Source: Armatimonadota bacterium (GTDB taxonomy: Bacteria > Armatimonadota > UBA5829 > DTJY01). From it: a stretch of DNA of 64,000 nucleotides. Within the stretch, counting starts at the first letter, position 1. Each line of letters begins with the position of its first letter. Below, in pieces: positions 18,295 to 27,596 of the stretch. The notes below the pieces were generated by a model. It did not search any database. It was not told where the DNA came from and was given only the letters and a program-made list of their open reading frames with translations. The stretch is from contig JARYMF010000002.1 of NCBI GenBank assembly GCA_029907255.1, positions 186,001 through 250,000 of the forward strand, read 5' to 3'. The position numbers and the translations under genes are program-made.

Positions 18295-18373
18295 GCAATG
18301 CCTAGTTGAACTAGCAGCGGCAACTTGGCTAATTATTGTAGCCGTTTATTTTGTTGCTGGTTACTTTTTCTAG
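18281..18373 (+). CDS. Putative 30-residue single-span membrane peptide
   Basis: An ATG at 18281, overlapping the end of aroB by 14 bases, opens a 30-residue frame ending with TAG at 18373. It has a charged/polar N-terminus (MNNLKQCLVE) and one hydrophobic segment of about 20 residues ending VAGYFF. AGGG stands just upstream at spacing 4. The amphipathic charge-then-hydrophobic profile fits a small membrane protein, but length and lack of homologue knowledge make it tentative. Confidence 0.35.
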   Translation: MNNLKQCLVELAAATWLIIVAVYFVAGYFF

Positions 18374-18451
18374 ATAAGGTAATTAATGATTACCCTCTGC
18401 CATCATTCTCCATTCTCCCCTAATATATTTTTGCTCTAATCTTGGTCTTCC

Positions 18452-18481
18452 TTGACGCATATACTGGCCCTAGCCTATACT
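18452..18481 (+). promoter_or_regulatory. Sigma-70-type promoter of lipB-lipA
   Basis: TTGACG (18452-18457) and TATACT (18476-18481) are 18 bases apart, about 40 bases before the lipB start. This suggests lipB-lipA has its own transcript besides read-through from the aro operon. Confidence 0.75.
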
Positions 18482-18519
18482 GGTCGTAAGACAGGAAAAG
18501 AACCTGCGAGGCAATGCAA

Positions 18520-19233
18520 ATGTCTGAACTATGGTGCGTAGATCTTGGTCGGATTGGCTATTCCTCATGTTTATCAATACAGTACAAGCTTGCCAAACTC
18601 AGGGCTGAAGGCTTAATAGAAGATACGCTTCTCTTGCTGGAACATGATCCCGTTATCACATTCGGAAGATCGGGTGGGGAAGAAAGCCTCCTTGTTCCGA
18701 TAGAAAAAATCAAAGAAGCTGGAATCGAGATATTTTATACTGACCGTGGTGGCGATGCTACCTACCATGGTCCTGGCCAACTTGTCGGCTATCCAATCTT
18801 TAATTTGGGACAACATGGCAAGGATGTTCACTTATTTCTTCGCAATATTGAACGCTCGGTTATGGATTGCCTTTCGGATTTTGGCATTTCTTCGCAAGCT
18901 GTTCCCGGATACACCGGCGTGTGGGTCGGCGATGAAAAAATATGCTCGATAGGGATTGCGGTTCGCAGATGGATTAGCTACCATGGTTTTGCTTTAAATG
19001 TAAGTCCTAACTTTGACCACTGGGCTCTGCTTCATCCTTGTGGGCTCGTCGGCCGGAGGGTAACGTCTATCGAACGTTTGCTCGGCAAACCTATAAGCAT
19101 GCAATCAGTGAAAGATGTTATTGTGAGTAGGTTTGCACAAGTTTTCGGTATAAAGCCTACGCAAATAGATAAAAAAACGCTCTTCGACAGAATTGCAGCT
19201 GAGGAACATGAATATGAGCAGTGGGCTTCCTGA
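18520..19233 (+). CDS. lipB: Octanoyl-[acyl carrier protein]:protein N-octanoyltransferase
   Basis: A roughly 237-residue LipB. It contains 'LLLEHDPVITFGRSGGEESL', 'DRGGDATYHGPGQLVGYPI' and 'CSIGIAVRRWISYHGFALNV', the last carrying the Cys/Lys-region signature (though the usual Lys appears as Ile-Cys-Ser in 'EKICSIG'). It transfers octanoate from ACP to lipoyl domains before sulfur insertion. Two ATGs are possible (18514 and 18520). GAGG lies 8 bases before the second, so I chose that. The 3' end overlaps the lipA start by 20 bases, so translation is coupled. Confidence 0.93.
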   Translation: MSELWCVDLGRIGYSSCLSIQYKLAKLRAEGLIEDTLLLLEHDPVITFGRSGGEESLLVPIEKIKEAGIEIFYTDRGGDATYHGPGQLVGYPIFNLGQHGKDVHLFLRNIERSVMDCLSDFGISSQAVPGYTGVWVGDEKICSIGIAVRRWISYHGFALNVSPNFDHWALLHPCGLVGRRVTSIERLLGKPISMQSVKDVIVSRFAQVFGIKPTQIDKKTLFDRIAAEEHEYEQWAS

Positions 19234-20071
19234 ATGGCTCACCGTAAGATTACCCGATATGCGTGTTTTTGAGGATATGGTCGAGTACCTGAAATCCCTT
19301 GGCATTCATACAGTTTGCCAAAGTGCAGGTTGCCCGAATATTGGTGATTGTTTTACAAGGCGCACAGCGACATTTATGATTCTTGGCAATATCTGCACGC
19401 GAAATTGTGGGTTTTGCGGCGTCCAAAGCGGTGAGCCAAGCCCTGTAGATCCAGATGAGCCAAAACGAGTTGCCGAGGCAGCGGCAGGCCTGGGATTGGC
19501 GTATGTAGTAGTTACTTCAGTTACGCGCGACGACTTGAGAGACGGAGGTGCTTCGCATTTTGCTAAAACTATCCGCCAAATCAAGTCAGCCATCCCACAG
19601 GCTAAAGTCGAGGTGCTCATACCTGATTTTAAGGGTGATGAAGAAGCATTGGCTCATGTGCTTGACGCAGGCCCACTTGTGATTAATCACAATGTCGAAA
19701 CTGTTCCCCGTTTATATCCTACTGTTCGTCCTCAAGCAGATTACAAGCGGTCGCTTAGACTTCTTGAAACCGCTGGGAAGTTCAATTCGTCTATATATAA
19801 GAAATCCGGCTTTATGGTAGGACTTGGGGAATCGGAAGCTGAGATTATTGATTTGCTTAAAGACCTTCGTGACGTAGGTTGTGACTTTGTGACCATTGGT
19901 CAGTATCTCAGGCCATCGAAGAAAAATCTTCCGGTTGTAGAATACGTCCATCCTGCGAAATTTGAGGAATATAAAGCAATCGGAGAAAGCATGGGCTTCC
20001 GGTATGTCGCCGCAGGGCCGTTTGTTCGAAGTTCCTACCATGCTGCGGACCTTTTCTCGCATGCTGAATGA
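19214..20071 (+). CDS. lipA: Lipoyl synthase (radical SAM)
   Basis: A roughly 285-residue lipoyl synthase with both iron-sulfur motifs: C35-x4-C40-x5-C46 ('CQSAGCPNIGDC') for the auxiliary cluster and C61-x3-C65-x2-C68 ('CTRNCGFC') for the radical SAM cluster. Later blocks 'VINHNVETVPRLYPTVRP' and 'YLRPSKKNLPVVEYV' are family-specific, and the C-terminal 'GPFVRSSYHA' carries the conserved Ser. It inserts two sulfur atoms into octanoyl groups. GAGG lies 9 bases before ATG 19214. It is co-transcribed with lipB. Confidence 0.96.
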   Translation: MSSGLPEWLTVRLPDMRVFEDMVEYLKSLGIHTVCQSAGCPNIGDCFTRRTATFMILGNICTRNCGFCGVQSGEPSPVDPDEPKRVAEAAAGLGLAYVVVTSVTRDDLRDGGASHFAKTIRQIKSAIPQAKVEVLIPDFKGDEEALAHVLDAGPLVINHNVETVPRLYPTVRPQADYKRSLRLLETAGKFNSSIYKKSGFMVGLGESEAEIIDLLKDLRDVGCDFVTIGQYLRPSKKNLPVVEYVHPAKFEEYKAIGESMGFRYVAAGPFVRSSYHAADLFSHAE

Positions 20072-20149
20072 AAGCAGTCGCCAGTCATAACTTCTCGCGA
20101 TGCCGAGAGGTTGATCAGGTGCTTAAATAAAGGATAGCTTTTCGAGTTC

Positions 20150-23100
20150 ATGGGCAGGATTAAACGTATCAGCTTATTAGTAATACTTGCGCCGGTTATT
20201 CTGATGGCCGCAGTTTGTGCGGCATTTTTCATAAGCCGACCGTATGTTGCCTCGGAGATTGTCAGACAGGCAGTTGTTGCCATTGCTTCACAGCATATAA
20301 GTACAAAGGTAACTATCGGTAGCTTTCATGTCTCTCCGACGGGCAAGATACTTCTAGAGGATGTGAAAATCCTTGATCCCCAGAATGGCCTACCCATCCT
20401 AAGTGCCAGCCGCGTAAATATTAAATTCAGGTTTTTAGATCTTATTCTCCGCCGGGTTAATCCCATAAAAAGCATTCAGTCTGTCGATGTTATATCTCCA
20501 CGCTTCTATTTTCGGCGAGGGAAAGACGGACGCTGGAATATTGCGAATCTCTTTAAACCTATCAAGCCAACTGCTCCATTTGAGGGTATAGTAAAAATTC
20601 AATCAGGCCGCCTGACCACCCAAGACCTAGCACACGATCCAAATGTAGCTTACGTAAATAAGTTCCGCTCCATCAATGCAGTCGTTGATTTTTCGAAACA
20701 TCCGGTGGCTGCATTTGTCGCTTCTGCTGTTGGCGAAGGCGACCACGTTGGAAAGATACACCTGGAGGGCAAGTATAATTTAGGCAATCGTTCATTCAAA
20801 GCCGAGCTTAATGCCGCGAACTTAAATGCAAAATTTTGGTCTTCTTATCCAAAGCGCCTGAAATTCATGAAAGTTCTTTCAGGTTCGGTTAATGCTTTTT
20901 TAGTTCTCAATCGAAAGAAAGACCAGCCATTGAACTATCATATAGCGCTAGACCTCAAGGATGCAAAAGTCAATTTTTCAAAAATCAAAAAATCTATAGA
21001 AAAAATAAACGGCAGGCTCTTAATTGAGAATGGCACGGTTGATATGGATTTGAACTCTAGAATTGGGGCTACGCGTTTTACCGTTTTCGGCAGTGTGATT
21101 GGCTTCAAGCATCCTAGACTTTCTCTTGACTTTCGCTCAGATTGTGCCAACCTCCGAGAATTCTCGCATTTCTTGAAAAACTCTAATATTCTCTCCAAAC
21201 TCAACATCCCCTCTAGCGGCATTTGCCATTTGGTTGCTATTGGGCCCGCTCGTAATCCCGAAATAAGCTTTGAAGTAAACACCCCATATTTAGGTTACAG
21301 GCAGTGGCGTGCCACCAATTTTCATGTGATTGGGGTTTACAAGCGCGGGCATATTAACCTTGCCAAGGCAGAGGGCAAGGCTTATGGGGGAAGGTTGATT
21401 GCTCGAGGGCATATCTGCACTTCCGGTAAGCCATCAGTTAGCTTGGTAGGCAAGGCAACAGGTGTAAAGCTAGCACAAGTCCCCTCACTCCAAGGCCGTG
21501 GGTTGGCGGCCTCATCTAATGGTCACTTTAAAGCACATTGGGCTTCCGATTTTGTTCAGATTGACTATCAAGGTTCTCTCGCATCTGGGAGCTTCCGAGG
21601 CTTCCATTTTGACGACGGGGCTGCTTCAATTAGGTATCAGAATGGTCAATTTGAAATTAACGAGGTCAGCGCTCGCGTTATGGGTGGACTTGTGAGCGTT
21701 TCTGGAAAGATAGCAGAAGACGGTACGCTCAACCTTGATGTTTCATCTGCTGACATTGACCTTGCCAAATTTGCGCGAAAGTACTGGCGGAAGCCAACTG
21801 TGGGACGAATGTATCTAATGGGCAGGCTCACCGGCACCGTGGAAAATCCATTGTATGAAGGCAAGGTAATTGCACAACCAGTGGCGGTGTCTGGCTACCA
21901 GGCCGAACGGATAGAGGCCCAAGTGACCGCCGGGCGCTGCCTATTGAGCTTGCATGACTTAGTGATTCATCAGTGGCCAGGAAGGATAACTATTTCTGGC
22001 TCGGTAGCCCAGCCGTTAGAAAGAGCGCGGTCATTAAATCTCACAGCAAAGGCAGACTCAATAGACATTCGGCAATTGGTGCATCCATCAAGTAAATTGG
22101 GCGAGATGAGCGGCCTTCTTTCTGCTGATGTTTCTATTACAAACCTTGGTGCCGCGCCCGCATTTTCCGGAGACTTGTGGATTGAGAATGGGCGGATTCA
22201 TAACCATATTCTTGATTTGGCACGTGCAAAAATATATTACGCCGGCGATACACTTGCGCTTAAAGAAGTCAGTATCCATTCGGGCAAGGCTTCGCTAAAA
22301 GCAGACGCAAGTTATACAAGCAATGAGGGCATCAGAGTTGCCTTTAGCGGCGAAGGTTTTCAGCTTGCTGATATCATTAAGTCATCCGGTAAGTATCCAA
22401 GTGTTTCCGGTTTAGTGAACTTCCAAGGCACTGCTAACGGAACAATTGAGCAACCTCGACTTGACCTAGTCTTGAACGGGAGCGACATTAAAATAGACGG
22501 CGAGCCCTTTAAGCAGTTCGCAGGCAATGTGAAAATATCAGAAGGCAAGCTATCGGCAACCAACCTAATGCTAACCGACGGCGACTCGTCAATCAAATTC
22601 CCAGTTCTAGAATACCGGCGTGATGAGGGCTCACTGCACGTGGATGCGGCTATAAAAGATTTATCTTTTTCGAAATTTCTTTCAATAGCCAAAAGAAATC
22701 TCGCTATCTATGCTCCCAAAGGAAGAATAAACCAACTGATATACAAGTTCTCAAGCAACCCGCCGGGCCTCGTTACAGGGCGGGTAGAGGGAAATCTGAA
22801 ACTTATTGGAGGCCTTAAGCCAAACTTGCATTGTGAGGGTACATTTTCAAACCCCAAGGCTGAAACAGGACAAATTCATACTGTAAACCTTAAGGGGTCA
22901 TGTATTGATGACATATTAGCTGTTAACGAGTTTGAGGCAGTTAGCGACGAGGCCGTTATCTCCGGCAAAGCAAGTATTGGACCAGCTGACTCACTGCATC
23001 TTAACCTTGATGCACACGGTTTGAATTTGACCGACCTGTCCCATTGGCTTAAACTTCCGCATAACATTTCAGGCACCGCAGACGTAACAATAGTTGCAGG

Positions 23101-24670
23101 TGGAACTACCTCTCGACCGGTAGGGCAGGCGTCTGTCGATATCATAAATCCCATAATAGGAAATACAAAATTTGACCAATTGAGGCTTCGTTTGTCAACA
23201 GGCGAACACAATATGCCAGCACAACAAGTTAATATTGATGAACTGACACTTGTTCTTAATCAAAAGGAAGTTACGGCATCCGGTTTTATCCCGGTAAGCT
23301 GGCGACCGCTGAGCATTCCGGAGGATGACGCACTCTCTCTCAAATTGGTATTTGATAACGCAGGACTTGATCTCCTACCCGGCTTTGTGAGTTCTGTCGA
23401 GAAGAATAGCATGGGAGGAATTCTTGCTGGGTCAGTGCTTATCAATGTACCTGCAGGCGGAGGTAAACTAAAAACACCTACTCTCCAGGGTGATTTGACT
23501 TGGACAAAGGGAACAATTCGGTTTTCACAGCTAGATACCTCTTTTCAAGACATAGATATGCATTGTGTTTTAAAAGGCGATGAGCTTGTTATCGAAAAAT
23601 GCACTGGCGCTTCTGCCAAAGGCGGAGGCTTTGATGTTGGCGGAAGCATTAAATTTACTGAGCTTAATCCTACGCTTGATTTGCTTGTGCATACAAACTC
23701 ACTAGGTTTATCTGAGAAAAACTTATCTAATGAATATGGAGAAAGCATTCGATGCAAGCTTGATTCGACATTAAAAATAACAGGTGATTGGCGAAAACCG
23801 CTAGTAGCTGGCGACATAGCTGTTAAAGACGGCTCAATTGATATTGCTGGGAAGGCGGAAAAATCAAAGGGCGAGAGAAAGCAATCAGTTGATCCTACAT
23901 TCTCCGTTGTTGTTGATATATCGAAGAGTGTTGAGCTCAGGAGTAGCCGTATTAAAACGCCGCTTTTGGGCCGCTTAAACATTGCCGGTTCGTTGTCAAA
24001 GCCGTTAGTCGATGGTCAGGCCAACCTCACAGATGGAATTATTATGTTCCCTATGCATACGTTTAAAATTCTGCCTGGCAGTACCATGAGATTGCGGATT
24101 CATCCCAGTGAGCCGCCGAGTGTTATGATTGACGTACGAGCACAAACGCGGCTGATGGCACTAACAGGGCTTGGCAGACGGAAGCGATATACGGTAACTA
24201 TGGAAGTAAGTGGCCCGTGGGACAACCTTCAGCCGAGATTTACCGCATCACCGCCGGATTTATCGGAACAGAGAATACTTGCAATGGTCACGGGACAACA
24301 GAGCATAGAGCAGATTTTCGGCGATGGTCAGCGGCGGAACATAGGTGAGCAGCTGTCAGGATTATTCTCGGCGGCAATGATGCCAACAGTATTGGGCTCT
24401 ATTGGCGACGTCGTTGGCGAGGCTTTAGGGTTTGAGGAATTTACGCTTGAAATGGGTTATAAAGAGCCATTGCAACTTAGCATTAGCGAACAACTTCTGG
24501 ATGGTCTTTACCTAAACTACTCGTCTACTTTGGGCGCTAGGCCTGATTATGCCGATAGCCAATACCAATTTAAACTTTCTTATCGATTGCCGAAAGGCGT
24601 TGAATTGGGGTTGTCAACAAACGAGCGCAAGCAATCCGAAATCACCGTAGAAGGCAAGATGAAGTTCTGA
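20150..24670 (+). CDS. tamB: TamB-like translocation and assembly module / AsmA-family protein
   Basis: A 1506-residue protein with one N-terminal membrane span (about residues 7-28), then a long repetitive beta-rich region. The C-terminal domain (last 350 residues) has TamB/DUF490 features: 'GQANLTDGIIMFPMHTFKILPGSTMRLRI', broken here into the 'PGSTMRLRI' strand region, and 'LEMGYKEPLQLSISEQLLDGLYLNYSSTLG'. TamB is an inner-membrane-anchored bridge through the periplasm that helps lipid transport or assembly of outer-membrane proteins. It leads the envelope island. No TamA is adjacent; bamA follows after one gene and may be its partner. Confidence 0.85.
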   Translation: MGRIKRISLLVILAPVILMAAVCAAFFISRPYVASEIVRQAVVAIASQHISTKVTIGSFHVSPTGKILLEDVKILDPQNGLPILSASRVNIKFRFLDLILRRVNPIKSIQSVDVISPRFYFRRGKDGRWNIANLFKPIKPTAPFEGIVKIQSGRLTTQDLAHDPNVAYVNKFRSINAVVDFSKHPVAAFVASAVGEGDHVGKIHLEGKYNLGNRSFKAELNAANLNAKFWSSYPKRLKFMKVLSGSVNAFLVLNRKKDQPLNYHIALDLKDAKVNFSKIKKSIEKINGRLLIENGTVDMDLNSRIGATRFTVFGSVIGFKHPRLSLDFRSDCANLREFSHFLKNSNILSKLNIPSSGICHLVAIGPARNPEISFEVNTPYLGYRQWRATNFHVIGVYKRGHINLAKAEGKAYGGRLIARGHICTSGKPSVSLVGKATGVKLAQVPSLQGRGLAASSNGHFKAHWASDFVQIDYQGSLASGSFRGFHFDDGAASIRYQNGQFEINEVSARVMGGLVSVSGKIAEDGTLNLDVSSADIDLAKFARKYWRKPTVGRMYLMGRLTGTVENPLYEGKVIAQPVAVSGYQAERIEAQVTAGRCLLSLHDLVIHQWPGRITISGSVAQPLERARSLNLTAKADSIDIRQLVHPSSKLGEMSGLLSADVSITNLGAAPAFSGDLWIENGRIHNHILDLARAKIYYAGDTLALKEVSIHSGKASLKADASYTSNEGIRVAFSGEGFQLADIIKSSGKYPSVSGLVNFQGTANGTIEQPRLDLVLNGSDIKIDGEPFKQFAGNVKISEGKLSATNLMLTDGDSSIKFPVLEYRRDEGSLHVDAAIKDLSFSKFLSIAKRNLAIYAPKGRINQLIYKFSSNPPGLVTGRVEGNLKLIGGLKPNLHCEGTFSNPKAETGQIHTVNLKGSCIDDILAVNEFEAVSDEAVISGKASIGPADSLHLNLDAHGLNLTDLSHWLKLPHNISGTADVTIVAGGTTSRPVGQASVDIINPIIGNTKFDQLRLRLSTGEHNMPAQQVNIDELTLVLNQKEVTASGFIPVSWRPLSIPEDDALSLKLVFDNAGLDLLPGFVSSVEKNSMGGILAGSVLINVPAGGGKLKTPTLQGDLTWTKGTIRFSQLDTSFQDIDMHCVLKGDELVIEKCTGASAKGGGFDVGGSIKFTELNPTLDLLVHTNSLGLSEKNLSNEYGESIRCKLDSTLKITGDWRKPLVAGDIAVKDGSIDIAGKAEKSKGERKQSVDPTFSVVVDISKSVELRSSRIKTPLLGRLNIAGSLSKPLVDGQANLTDGIIMFPMHTFKILPGSTMRLRIHPSEPPSVMIDVRAQTRLMALTGLGRRKRYTVTMEVSGPWDNLQPRFTASPPDLSEQRILAMVTGQQSIEQIFGDGQRRNIGEQLSGLFSAAMMPTVLGSIGDVVGEALGFEEFTLEMGYKEPLQLSISEQLLDGLYLNYSSTLGARPDYADSQYQFKLSYRLPKGVELGLSTNERKQSEITVEGKMKF

Positions 24671-24720
24671 TAATAAAGAGGATAATTCGCCAGTAAGGAG
24701 AAACAGTTATTCTAAGAGGG

Positions 24721-25401
24721 TTGAAAGGGAGAATAAAAACGTTATATGCATCCTCAGCGCTGGAATTACAGGATGAATCGTTCAGGTTTTTGACGCTTTT
24801 AAGGCACAATCGAGAAGCCAATGAACCTGAGCCTTCATCCCAGCAGGATACTCTAGCTAGCGAAGGTCTCCCCGATTTTGAAACTGTGCTGAGATTATAT
24901 CATAAGAAAGTTTTTAGTCTGATATACCGTTTGGTTGGAGATATGGAGGAAGCTTCGGATCTCACACAGGAAACATTCGTCAAGGCGTATCGGGCTTATC
25001 CAAAGTTTCGAGGTTCAGCTGAAGCAGTCTTCCCGTGGCTTTGCCAGATAAGCGTTAACAGCTGCAAAAATAAATTTCGGGAAATAAACCGCCGAGAGAG
25101 ATATGAATGGCGCTCGCTCGATGAACCGGTGACAATAGAGGAAGAGCAAGTTTTTTCAGAAATCGAAGACAGTGCTGGCGACCCATCGAGGGTTATAGAA
25201 AAGCGGGAGCTTGAGAAGAAAGTCCAAGAATCAATACAACAGCTGCCGCCCGAGTATCGCACAGTTATAGTTTTGCGTGACATGCACGGCCTGAGCTATC
25301 AAGAGGTCGCAGAAGCGTTGGGGATAAGCGTGGAATTGGTGAAAGTGAGGCTTTTCAGGGCGCGTGAAATCATTAGGAGACGGTTGGCGCCATACCTTTA
25401 A
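24721..25401 (+). CDS. ECF-type RNA polymerase sigma factor
   Basis: A 226-residue sigma-70-family protein. Region 2 at about 60-125 includes 'YRLVGDMEEASDLTQETFVKAYRAY'. Region 4 at about 170-220 includes 'LPPEYRTVIVLRDMHGLSYQEVAEALGI' and 'VRLFRAREIIRR'. Region 3 is absent, typical of ECF factors. The frame starts at TTG 24721, with a poorly placed ribosome site; a better AAGGAG lies 8 bases before an in-frame ATT at 24709. There is no anti-sigma gene beside it. It sits between tamB and bamA, so a link to envelope gene control is suggested by position only. Confidence 0.88.
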   Translation: MKGRIKTLYASSALELQDESFRFLTLLRHNREANEPEPSSQQDTLASEGLPDFETVLRLYHKKVFSLIYRLVGDMEEASDLTQETFVKAYRAYPKFRGSAEAVFPWLCQISVNSCKNKFREINRRERYEWRSLDEPVTIEEEQVFSEIEDSAGDPSRVIEKRELEKKVQESIQQLPPEYRTVIVLRDMHGLSYQEVAEALGISVELVKVRLFRAREIIRRRLAPYL

Positions 25402-25492
25402 TTGGGGGAGTGACTCTTTAATTTTTGTCATTTCAAAGCTTATTTTGCTTTTCAAGCCGCTTGCAGAAAACTCAGCTTTTAGAGTATGTTAG

Positions 25493-25520
25493 AAGAGTAT
25501 TTGCAAATGCAAATACTCTT
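25493..25520. repeat. 13-bp perfect inverted repeat with 2-nt spacer upstream of bamA
   Basis: The arms AAGAGTATTTGCA and TGCAAATACTCTT are exact complements, separated by AA. They lie in the 191-base gap between the sigma gene and bamA, about 73 bases before the bamA start. A 2-nt centre is too short for a good RNA hairpin and there is no T-run, so an operator for a dimeric regulator is more likely than a terminator. The rest of the gap shows nothing else. Confidence 0.6.
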
Positions 25521-25592
25521 AGGTTGGCAGATTATTGGGACATGTTTTGCCAGGTTTTAAAGCGAACACAGTAGGAGGAGGATAAATTTAAC

Positions 25593-27395
25593 ATGTTTCT
25601 GAAAATGTGGCTTCCAAAAGTTTTAATAATATTGCTGATCGCTTGCATGTTCATCCCCCAGATTGCATTTGCTCAGGAGAAGCAGATAACGGAAATTGTA
25701 GTTACCGGAAACGATCGCATATCCAAGGACGCGATTCTTGCAGCCATAAGCTTAAAGCCAGGCATGGCTTTCTCCGAAAGTGAAGTGCAGGCTGCAAGGG
25801 ATGCTATTCAGAACATGGGTTACTTCGAGCGTGTGACTGTTGGCACGGAATCTGTAGATAGCGGCGTCAAGGTTATATTCAGCGTTGTTGAAAATCCTGT
25901 CGTCAAAGAAATCAAAATCACTGGCAACACCGCTATTCCGACGGAGAAGATTCTCAGCCTTATGAGGACCTCAGTCGGTAGCGTGCTTAATATCAATACG
26001 CTCGAACAGGATATTGAGGCAATTAGGAAATATTACACCGAGAAGCGCTACATCGCGACGGTAACGGAACAAGTGGGCATAGATCCAGCCACCGGGGTGC
26101 TGACCATTCCAATTCAGGAAGCACGGGTGGAAGCAATCAAAATTGTCGGCAACAAGAAAACAAAGACATACGTTATCCTGCGTGAAATGAAGCTCAAGCC
26201 TGGCGATGTTTTCAACGGCGACGTTCTCGCCAAGGACATCATGCGGATTTACGACCTTGGATTTTTTGATCGCGAAAGCCCAGAGCCTTATAGGCTTGAA
26301 GCTGGGTCTGATGTAGATAAAGTTGTTGTTATAATCCCCGTCAAAGAACTTAAAACAGGAGAGGTTTCGCTTGGCGTGGGCTATAGTTCGAAAACAGGTC
26401 TCGTTGGCCAGGCAAGAGTATCGGAGAGTAATTTCAGGGGACGCGGGCAAGCTGTAAGCATACTTGGCGAAGTTGGTGGGAGCGACAACGGGAATAGCTA
26501 CGAGGTAAGTTTCTACGAACCCTGGCTTGATGCCAAACATACTTCTTTAGGGGTGAATGTTTACAGCAAATTCCTCTATAGATTTTCATCTAACGTCTTT
26601 GGTGTCAATGGTGATGATGAATATGACGAACGTCGGAAAGGAGGAAGCGTTACCCTTAGCAGGCCACTAAGCGAAGTCAGCAGAGGATTTGTTACATTAA
26701 GAAGTGAATCCGTAGATATCCCCGAGTTTTCAACACTTCCTGCTACTGTGTTTCGAGACGGAACAGTAACAAGCGGCACGTTGCGTCTAACGAATGATTA
26801 TCGAGACTCTGTTATCGAGCCTTTCACTGGAAATTACATTTCTTACGCAGTTGAGCTTGGAAAGGCAGACCTAGATGCTGTCGCGTCCGCTGTTCCGCCT
26901 TTGTCGGCAAGCAACTCGACATTTGCGAAATATAGCATTGATTTCAGGCGCTATATTAGCAAAGGAGGTCCCCGAACCGACGTTTCAGAACAGCGCAGAG
27001 TATTAGCCATTAGATTGATGGCTGGCAGTCTAAGCGGAGATGTGCCATTCTTCGAACAGTACTTTGTAGGTGGAGCGGAAACACTCCGCGGCTACAGAGA
27101 AGACCGGTTTTGGGGGAAAAATATGTTTCTCCTAAGCACTGAGTATAGGTTCCCGCTTGCTCCGAGTCTTAAAGGAGTGGCTTTTGTGGACTACGGCGAT
27201 GCGTGGGGCGCAGACGAACAGTTCTTAAATATAAATCTGTTTGGCACTGAATTTGCTCAGCATAAGGATTTTTCTCCCAAGGTAGGCTATGGTGTAGGTA
27301 TTCGAGTAGTTACTCCGATAGGGCTACTCCGTTTGGACTATGGGTTTGGCGACGAAGGCTCTCGGGCGCACTTCAGCATAGGACATGCGTTTTAA
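25593..27395 (+). CDS. bamA: Outer membrane protein assembly factor BamA-like
   Basis: A 600-residue protein with a signal peptide (about 1-27, 'IPQIAFAQ'). Three POTRA repeats follow, each starting with an I-x-I-x-G-N element ('VVTGNDRI', 'KITGNTAI', 'KIVGNKKT'), at about 30-265. A C-terminal 16-strand-type barrel follows, with the 'ETLRGYREDRFWG' loop-6 motif, ending 'FSIGHAF' with the C-terminal Phe typical of outer-membrane proteins. BamA folds beta-barrel proteins into the outer membrane. Three POTRA domains are fewer than the five of E. coli, which is common outside Proteobacteria. A GGAGGAGG site lies about 11 bases before ATG. Confidence 0.92.
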   Translation: MFLKMWLPKVLIILLIACMFIPQIAFAQEKQITEIVVTGNDRISKDAILAAISLKPGMAFSESEVQAARDAIQNMGYFERVTVGTESVDSGVKVIFSVVENPVVKEIKITGNTAIPTEKILSLMRTSVGSVLNINTLEQDIEAIRKYYTEKRYIATVTEQVGIDPATGVLTIPIQEARVEAIKIVGNKKTKTYVILREMKLKPGDVFNGDVLAKDIMRIYDLGFFDRESPEPYRLEAGSDVDKVVVIIPVKELKTGEVSLGVGYSSKTGLVGQARVSESNFRGRGQAVSILGEVGGSDNGNSYEVSFYEPWLDAKHTSLGVNVYSKFLYRFSSNVFGVNGDDEYDERRKGGSVTLSRPLSEVSRGFVTLRSESVDIPEFSTLPATVFRDGTVTSGTLRLTNDYRDSVIEPFTGNYISYAVELGKADLDAVASAVPPLSASNSTFAKYSIDFRRYISKGGPRTDVSEQRRVLAIRLMAGSLSGDVPFFEQYFVGGAETLRGYREDRFWGKNMFLLSTEYRFPLAPSLKGVAFVDYGDAWGADEQFLNINLFGTEFAQHKDFSPKVGYGVGIRVVTPIGLLRLDYGFGDEGSRAHFSIGHAF

Positions 27396-27493
27396 TCGAC
27401 TGAGTCTAAAGAGTTGGGGCAGGAGAAGCACTGCACATTATAGTTAACTGAAACGCAATTAATTATCACCTTCAAAGGATTTTTGCTTATAGG

Positions 27494-27523
27494 TTGTCGA
27501 TGTTGTGGGGCGTCTGTTATAAT
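27494..27523 (+). promoter_or_regulatory. Sigma-70-type promoter upstream of ompH/skp
   Basis: TTGTCG (27494-27499) and the consensus TATAAT (27518-27523) are 18 bases apart, about 70 bases before the skp start. The -35 matches consensus at 4 of 6 positions. It may drive the lpx part of the island independently of bamA. Confidence 0.65.
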
Positions 27524-27596
27524 CTCAACGCCCTCGGATTACAATAAAAAGCCCTTCAGGGGTAGGGTCGAAATTCATTATAGAAGGAGTATTCAT

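Noticed and set aside
25493-25520. Rho-independent terminator after the sigma gene
   Set aside because: A 2-nt centre is too small for a stable loop and no T-run follows; an operator is more likely.
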